In this document: positions 58,629 through 64,000 of the stretch, piece after piece
How the letters are laid out: every line of letters begins with the position of its first letter
Position numbering within the stretch: position 1 is the stretch's first letter
DNA from: Poecilobothrus nobilitatus
Lineage: Eukaryota > Arthropoda > Insecta > Diptera > Dolichopodidae
Assembly: GCA_947095535.1 (NCBI GenBank)
Contig: OX352772.1
Coordinates: 118,383,997 to 118,447,996, forward strand
Reading direction: 5' to 3'
Length of the DNA stretch: 64,000 bases
Notes under the pieces: generated by a model
Told to the model about the DNA's origin: nothing
Database searches by the model: none
The model's input: the letters and a program-made list of their open reading frames with translations, nothing else
Translations under genes and position numbers: made by a program

Positions 58629-59975
58629 ATACAGTTGCCTTTGTCAACTCTTAGATACCCGTACGAACCGTTAGTATGTTCACAGCCTGTCACTCTGCTT
58701 ACAATATTATTTTTTTAATATTTTAGTATTTTAAAATAATTTGGGTGAATTTTATAATTTCTAGAACTATGGGTTGTACATATATTCAAACTATATATTT
58801 ATATGTACATTCTCCAAAAGCAGATTCTAAGCTTCCACATAACGATTATCAATCCAAAACTTTTTCAAATATTCTATAGTACCATTTAATACTAAACGGT
58901 AAATGTATATTAAATTTAAATTTAATATACATTTTTACATTTATAAATGTATATTACATACATTTATAAATGTATATTATAGTACAAAATAGTAAATAGT
59001 ACGCATTATATCCTCAACAATCTCAAATTATCGAGAAAAGCAAAATGCAAAAAATTTGTTAGAAAATTTGAAAAAATCAAGTAACTCTTTCGTCAATTAT
59101 GAAGTAACCATATATTATTAAATAAAGTTGTTAGCAGAAATAAGAGTATAATATTGAAGCTTTAATTTTTGTGTATTACTTTAAAAAAATTTTAACAGGT
59201 GTTCAAGTTTCAGGTGTTTAAAAATAGCAAATTTTCAGTTTTTTACCCCTTACAGCTCCTAAACGGGGAGAGATACAAAAAAAATTTCTGAAATGAACCA
59301 TACTTATTTTCAAAGATCTAATTTCTGTCAAAATTTCAAGTTTCCAACTTTAACTGTTTAGAAGATAGAAGGGTTAAAGGATTTTGCAAAATTTGAGTTT
59401 CGCATAATGGTAAATTAAGACACCGTATGCCACAAATATATATTTATTGTATATATATTTTTAAAGCTAATGCAAGTAGTAATCGTTTGGCGTTTTCAAA
59501 ATGAAGATATACCTTATACAACTTGTGCTATAACAATTTAAATATAGAGCTTTTTTGAACGTTTGGGGAGCTGTAGCTCCGTAACGGGTGGGGCGACAAA
59601 AAAAAGTTATTAAAAATAAAATTAATATTTTTGTGAGATCTATCAGCAGTTAAAATTTCATAGCTCTATTTCAAAAAAAATGTCGGGATCTAAAAGTTAG
59701 GTGTTTGAGAGCTACCCTAAGTTTTGGTCCAAACTCAACCAAAAAAAATGGGGAACCTACAAATTACTCCAAGAATATTTTGTGTAAATTTCAAGATTCT
59801 AGCTTTCTTAGTTTTTGAGTTAGCGTGCTGACGGACGGACGGACATGGCTCAAAAGTCTTAGAATTTTTTTCTGATCCGATCCATACCTTTGAAGGTATA
59901 TCTAGCTCGCTTATTTCGAGGTGTTACAAACGGAGGAGTAATTTTATTATACCCGATCCTATCGTACGGGTATAA
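58629..59975 (-). mobile_element. Repeat A, near complete, inverted
   Basis: Begins TACAGTTGCCTTTGTCAACT, GATACCCGTACGAACCG and ends CCCGATCCTATCGTACGGG. It forms a head-to-head pair with the fragment at 57941-58618, so the DNA could fold back over ~650 bp. Confidence 0.85.
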
Positions 59976-60337
59976 TTAATATTTTTGTGAGATCTATCAG
60001 CAGTTAAAATTTCATAGCTCTATTTCAAAAAAAATGTGGGGATCTAAAAGTTGGGTGTTCGAGAGCTACCCTAAGTTTTTGTCCAAACTGAGCCAAAAAA
60101 AATAGGGAACCTACAAATTACTCCCAGAATATTTTGTGTAAATTTTAAGATTCTAGCTTTCTTAGTTTTTGAGTTAGCGTGCTGACGGACGGAAGAACGG
60201 ACGGACATGGCTCAAACGTCTTAGATTTTTTTTCTGATCCGATCCATACCTTTGAAGGTATATCTAGCTCGCTTATTTCGAGGTGTTACAAACGGAGGAG
60301 TAATTTTATTATACCCGATCCTATCGTACGGGTATAA
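59976..60337 (-). mobile_element. Repeat A, hairpin-end fragment
   Basis: Repeats the last ~360 bp of the preceding copy (ATTTTTGTGAGATCTATCAG to CGTACGGGTATAA) directly after it. The two ends are in tandem. Confidence 0.85.
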
Positions 60338-60344
60338 AAATATG

Positions 60345-60785
60345 GATAACAAAAATTGATATGATGGGTCAAATCAAACGTGAGATCAATTACACCATTT
60401 TCATCATCATCATCATCAACAAGTAAAAAATAAACTAAATTAACATTTAATTATAATATGTGCTAATGATTATATAAAAATTAATGAATATTTTTAATTT
60501 ACCATATTTTTTTGTTTTTGCTTTTCTTCAAAAGATATTGTATATATTTTGATATTGAAGATATTCAAGATATTGTTGATATTTTCCTATTATTTTATTT
60601 AATTAAGATATATTCTATATGTTCTAAAATGTACAATCTGAAAAAAAATACATTCTGGCAAAGAAATCGCCAAACACCAAAAATAAAATTTTATCTTTTG
60701 TTGTTTGTTTTAAGCTTAAATCTTTATTGTATTTTTATTACAATTCAATTTTCTACATAATTTTTCTACAAAAAATATTAAAACT
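60345..60785. other. AT-rich gap, no recognisable gene
   Basis: It contains a short ATC/ATCATC run at about 60400-60420. The 82-residue open frame at 60512-60760 is Phe/Ile/Leu-rich with no motif. Confidence 0.4.
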
Positions 60786-60789
60786 TTCT

Positions 60790-61438
60790 AGTTTGTATTA
60801 TTACTTTCATCTAATAAATAAAGACCCCAAGGTGTATCATATGAATTATTTAATAAAAACCTTTTATCATCATTTAAATTTAAAGCTATTTTTTTCTGTC
60901 TAATACCACTTACATCATGCTATTTTGATTTTATTAATTTTATGTAATTATTTTGTTTCTATTTTCATCTGGACTTTTATTGCTCTAGACATTTTTGATC
61001 TTAAGCCAATCAATTCTGTAATATTTTAAAAATTTCATCATTTATTAATCCTATAACTTTTTTGTTTACTAAAGAATTATTCCACTTATAGTTCATAGAA
61101 TAATCACTAGTGTCAAAGCCTTCATAGCAGTCCTCTTTAATAATGTCATCTAAATAACTTATGTAATATGATGATTTGTTTGAATCATAATTTGACATAT
61201 ATAAATTAATTACTTGAGAATAGCGTTTACAAACTTGTGTTAGACCTCCTCTTATACCATTTTCAATAAATAGTAACATATCAATATCCGTTAATAACTG
61301 AAAATTTACTTTACTATATTTCAACATAGCATCCAAGAAAACCCAAGTAAAGTAAAACAATGTGCAGGATCTAAGTCATAAGTTTTCATACAATTTTTCC
61401 TGCATTTATCAAAAATATCTGTCAATAATAAACCGTTT
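60790..61438 (-). pseudogene. Polinton DNA polymerase B, second remnant with internal deletion
   Basis: Upstream DIFDKCRKNCMKTYDLDPAH (near 61400) leads into TDIDMLLFIENGIRGGLTQV, the region before motif A. Then the sequence jumps from YISYLDDIIKE straight to GFDTSDYSMNYKW and NKKVIGLINDE, which normally follow motif C. Motifs A, B and C are thus removed. C-terminal pieces KKIALNLNDDKRFLLNNSYD and TPWGLYLLDES run down to about 60800. The upstream end is cut at 61441 by repeat A. Confidence 0.8.
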
Positions 61439-62382
61439 GTTTATACCCGTACGATAGGATCGGGTATAATGAAATTACTCCTCCGTTTGTAACACCTCGA
61501 AATAAGCGAGCTAGATATACCTTCAAAGGTATGGATCGGATCAGAAAAAAATTCTAAGACTTTTGAGCCATGTCCGTCCGTCCGTCCGTCAGAACGCTAA
61601 CTCAAAAACTAAGAAAGCTAGAATCTTGAAATTTACACAAAATATTTTGGGAGTAATTTGTAGGTTCCCTATTTTTTTTGGTTGAGTTTGGACCAAGCTT
61701 TAGGGTGGCTCTCGAACACCTAACTTTTAGATCCCCACATTTTTTTTGCAATAGAGCTATGAAGTTTTAACTGCTGATAGATCTCACAAAAATATTAATT
61801 TTATTTCTAATAACTTTTTTTATAGCCCCACCCGTTACGGAGCTACAGCTCCCCAAAAGTTCAAAAAAGCTCTATATTTAAATTGTTATAGCACAAGTTG
61901 TATAAGGTATATCTTCATTTTGAAAACGCCAAACGATTACTACTTGCATTAGCTTTAAAAATATATATACAATAAATATATATTTGTGGCATACGGTGTC
62001 TTAATTTACCGTTATGCGAAACTAAAATTTTGTAAAATCCTTTAACCCTTCTATTTTCTAAACGGTTTAAGTTGGAAACTTGAAATTTTGACAGAAGTTA
62101 GATCTTTGAAAATAAGTATGAGTCATTTCTGAAATTTTTTTTGTATAACCCCCCGTTTAGGAGCTGTAAGGAGTCAAAAACTGAAAATTTCCTATTTTTA
62201 AACACCTGTAACTTGAACACCTGTTAGAATTTTTTTGAAGTAATACACAAAAATTAAAGCTTCAACATCATACTCTTATTTCTGTTAACAACTTTTTTTA
62301 TTAATATAGGGTTACTTTATAATTGACGAAAGTGTTACTTGATTTTTTCAAATTTTCTAACAAATTTCTTTAACGAATTTTT

Positions 62383-63644
62383 AGCACATTTCCAAAAAAA
62401 TTTTGAAAAAATGTGCTTATTAGTTTCACTCTGTCCGTCCGTCCGTCCGTCCGTCTGTTTACAAAACTTCTACACCGTTAAAGATAGAGAAAAAAAATTT
62501 TAACTATGGGTAGGTCTCATAAAAAAAATAATTTTGTGGAACAACTTTTTCATGTAGCCCCATCCATTACGGAGCTACAGCCCCTCAAACTTTGAAAAAG
62601 CCCTATTTTCAAATGCATATATCTTATGTTCTGCTTAAGATTTTTTCAATCTGAAAACGTCATTCGACAGGTATTTCTTTTATATTTGTAAATTTATATC
62701 AAAATTATACAATATTTTTAAATTTAGTATTTAAATTTTCCGTTATGTGAAAACCAAATTTTGCATGATTTTTCTACTTTCATAACTCCGGCACGCTTTT
62801 AGATAGAGGCTTGAAATTTTTAAGCAAGAAAGAACTTTTAGAATTAGAATGAGTTTGCTCAGAAAATTTATTTGGACCACCCCCTGTTTATGAGATATTA
62901 TAAAAATTGAAAATTTACTATTTTTAAACACCTTTAACTTAGGCACCTGTACACATTTTTCTTCGGCAAGACAAAAAAATTAAAGGTCCAGTAATATGTT
63001 TGTACGTGTGTTAATGGTTTCTTTTAATTGTATAGGGTTCCTAAGTTACAGCCCCCCAAAATTTCAAAAAACCCCTATTTTCAGATGTATATATCTCAGG
63101 TTCTGTGTAGTAGTTTTACAATCTAAAAACACTAGAATACCGGAATTTTTGTTATCTCCATAAGACAATATCAAAATTATGTAATATTTTGTACTTTACT
63201 ATTTAAATTTACCGTTATCTGAAAACCACATTTTGCATGAAATTTCTTTTTTCATAACTCCGGCACGCCTTTAGATAGGAACCTGAAATTGAGACAAGAA
63301 AGAACTTTTAGAATTAGTATAAGTTTCCTCAGAAAATTTTTTTGGTGGCGCCCCCTCTTCAAGAGTTATTACGCCTCAAAAATTGAAAATTTGCTATATT
63401 CAGACACCTGTAACTTAGGCACCTGTAAACATTTTTCTTCGGCATGACATGAAAATTTAAGGTTCAATAATATATTTTTATTTGTGTTAACAGCTTTCCT
63501 TAGTTATATAGGATTCCGGAGTTACGGCCCCTCAAAATTTCAAAAATGTCCTATTTTCACATTTTTTCTTATTACATGAAATTTTCCAATTTTTGTGTAA
63601 GTCACACTTCTAAACAGTTTGTATTGAGTTTTGGAAATGTGCGC
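62383..63644 (+). mobile_element. Repeat family B inserted in repeat A
   Basis: Ends AGCACATTTCCAAAA (62383) and TTTTGGAAATGTGCGCT (63628-63644) are inverted repeats. The left end itself folds (AGCACATTT...AAATGTGCT). A GTCC run follows at about 62431-62455. The body has three related paragraphs of roughly 475 bp, each with a GTTACGGAGCTACAGCCCC-like and a CATAACTCCGGCACGC-like block. The same body occurs in the A/B hybrids at 42474 and 51150. Confidence 0.8.
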
Positions 63645-63661
63645 TTTTAAAAAACCGTTGG

Positions 63662-63704
63662 AACAAGGTAGAATGTAAACCGTTGGTTTACATTCTACCT
63701 TGTT
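63662..63704. repeat. Perfect 20-bp-arm hairpin at the B/A junction
   Basis: AACAAGGTAGAATGTAAACC (63662-63681), three bases, then its exact reverse complement (63685-63704). It belongs neither to B's inverted end nor to repeat A as seen at 13370. Confidence 0.95.
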
Positions 63705-64000
63705 TCCATTTTGTTTTACTCGATAATTTGAAATTGTTGAGGATATAATGCGCAGTACATAAAAATGTAAATAAATATACAACATAACGGTTGCTTGAAG
63801 AATTTTTATTTATATGATATTGATATACATACATACTTATATAATATCATGTTTATTTACATATCGTATATGTCACTAGTGAATGAATTATAAGAGTATA
63901 TATGTATATTATATAGCGCCGTATTTATATACATATATGTATTTTATTGTACTTATAAGAAATTATTCTGTCAATAGAATATTTAAATATAATATAATAT

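Larger units (their letters stand above)
61442..64000 (+). mobile_element. Repeat A, interrupted by repeat B, runs off the window
   Basis: Same order as 12421-13972 from the TATACCCG hairpin to CTTTAACGAATTTTT at 62380. It resumes at 63705 with CCATTTTGTTTTACTCGATA and continues to the window edge. It inserted into the Polinton polymerase remnant at 61441. Confidence 0.85.

Noticed and set aside
60512..60760. 82-residue plus-strand ORF with hydrophobic residues
   Set aside because: Composition is what T-rich DNA gives by chance; no motif, no second copy.

Overview
The window is extremely AT-rich eukaryotic DNA and looks like a graveyard of nested mobile elements, not a host gene region. An arthropod, most likely an insect and perhaps a fly, is my inference. 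It rests on Jockey-like LINEs, Polinton (Maverick/adintovirus-type) genes, a spliced gene with GT-AG introns, and repeats with terminal hairpins followed by GTCC runs. I found no convincing intact host gene, and most coding regions carry stops or frameshifts.

Layout. 1-1.3 kb: Polinton DNA polymerase B remnant. 2.4-7.5 kb: a nearly complete LINE on the minus strand. 7.7-11.5 kb: minus-strand Polinton block (zinc-finger ORF, small membrane protein, hexon, penton). 12.4-14.0 kb: one copy of a repeat family called A here. 15.4-15.85 kb: a long foldback repeat. 16.6-16.9 kb: Polinton packaging ATPase remnant. 17.0-33.36 kb: a 16.4-kb element bounded by perfect 20-bp inverted ends. It contains a DUF7869-like gene, a 3.1-kb hAT-like element with an 8-bp target duplication, a spliced SAM-domain gene, a CACTA-like transposase and a microsatellite-rich insertion. 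33.4-34.6 kb: Polinton DUF8207-type gene and the start of a collagen-like gene. 34.8-39.2 kb: a second decayed LINE, minus strand.

39.27-46.7 kb and 48.45-55.4 kb are two direct copies of a ~7-kb segmental duplication. Each holds a TIR element, a Jockey-like LINE split by an A/B repeat, and an opposing LINE tail with RNase H. The spacer between them (46.7-48.45 kb) carries two unrecognised minus-strand genes. 55.4-57.9 kb: a second foldback copy, Polinton hexon end plus its small membrane ORF, a LINE tail and an unidentified fragment. 57.9-64 kb: clustered A and B repeats around another Polinton polymerase remnant.

The Polinton pieces (polymerase twice, hexon twice, small membrane ORF twice, penton, ATPase, DUF8207, collagen-like start) come from at least two copies broken by later insertions. 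The 16.4-kb element sits between the ATPase and the DUF8207 gene, inside a short repeat that continues on both sides. All family names come from reading motifs; no search was run.
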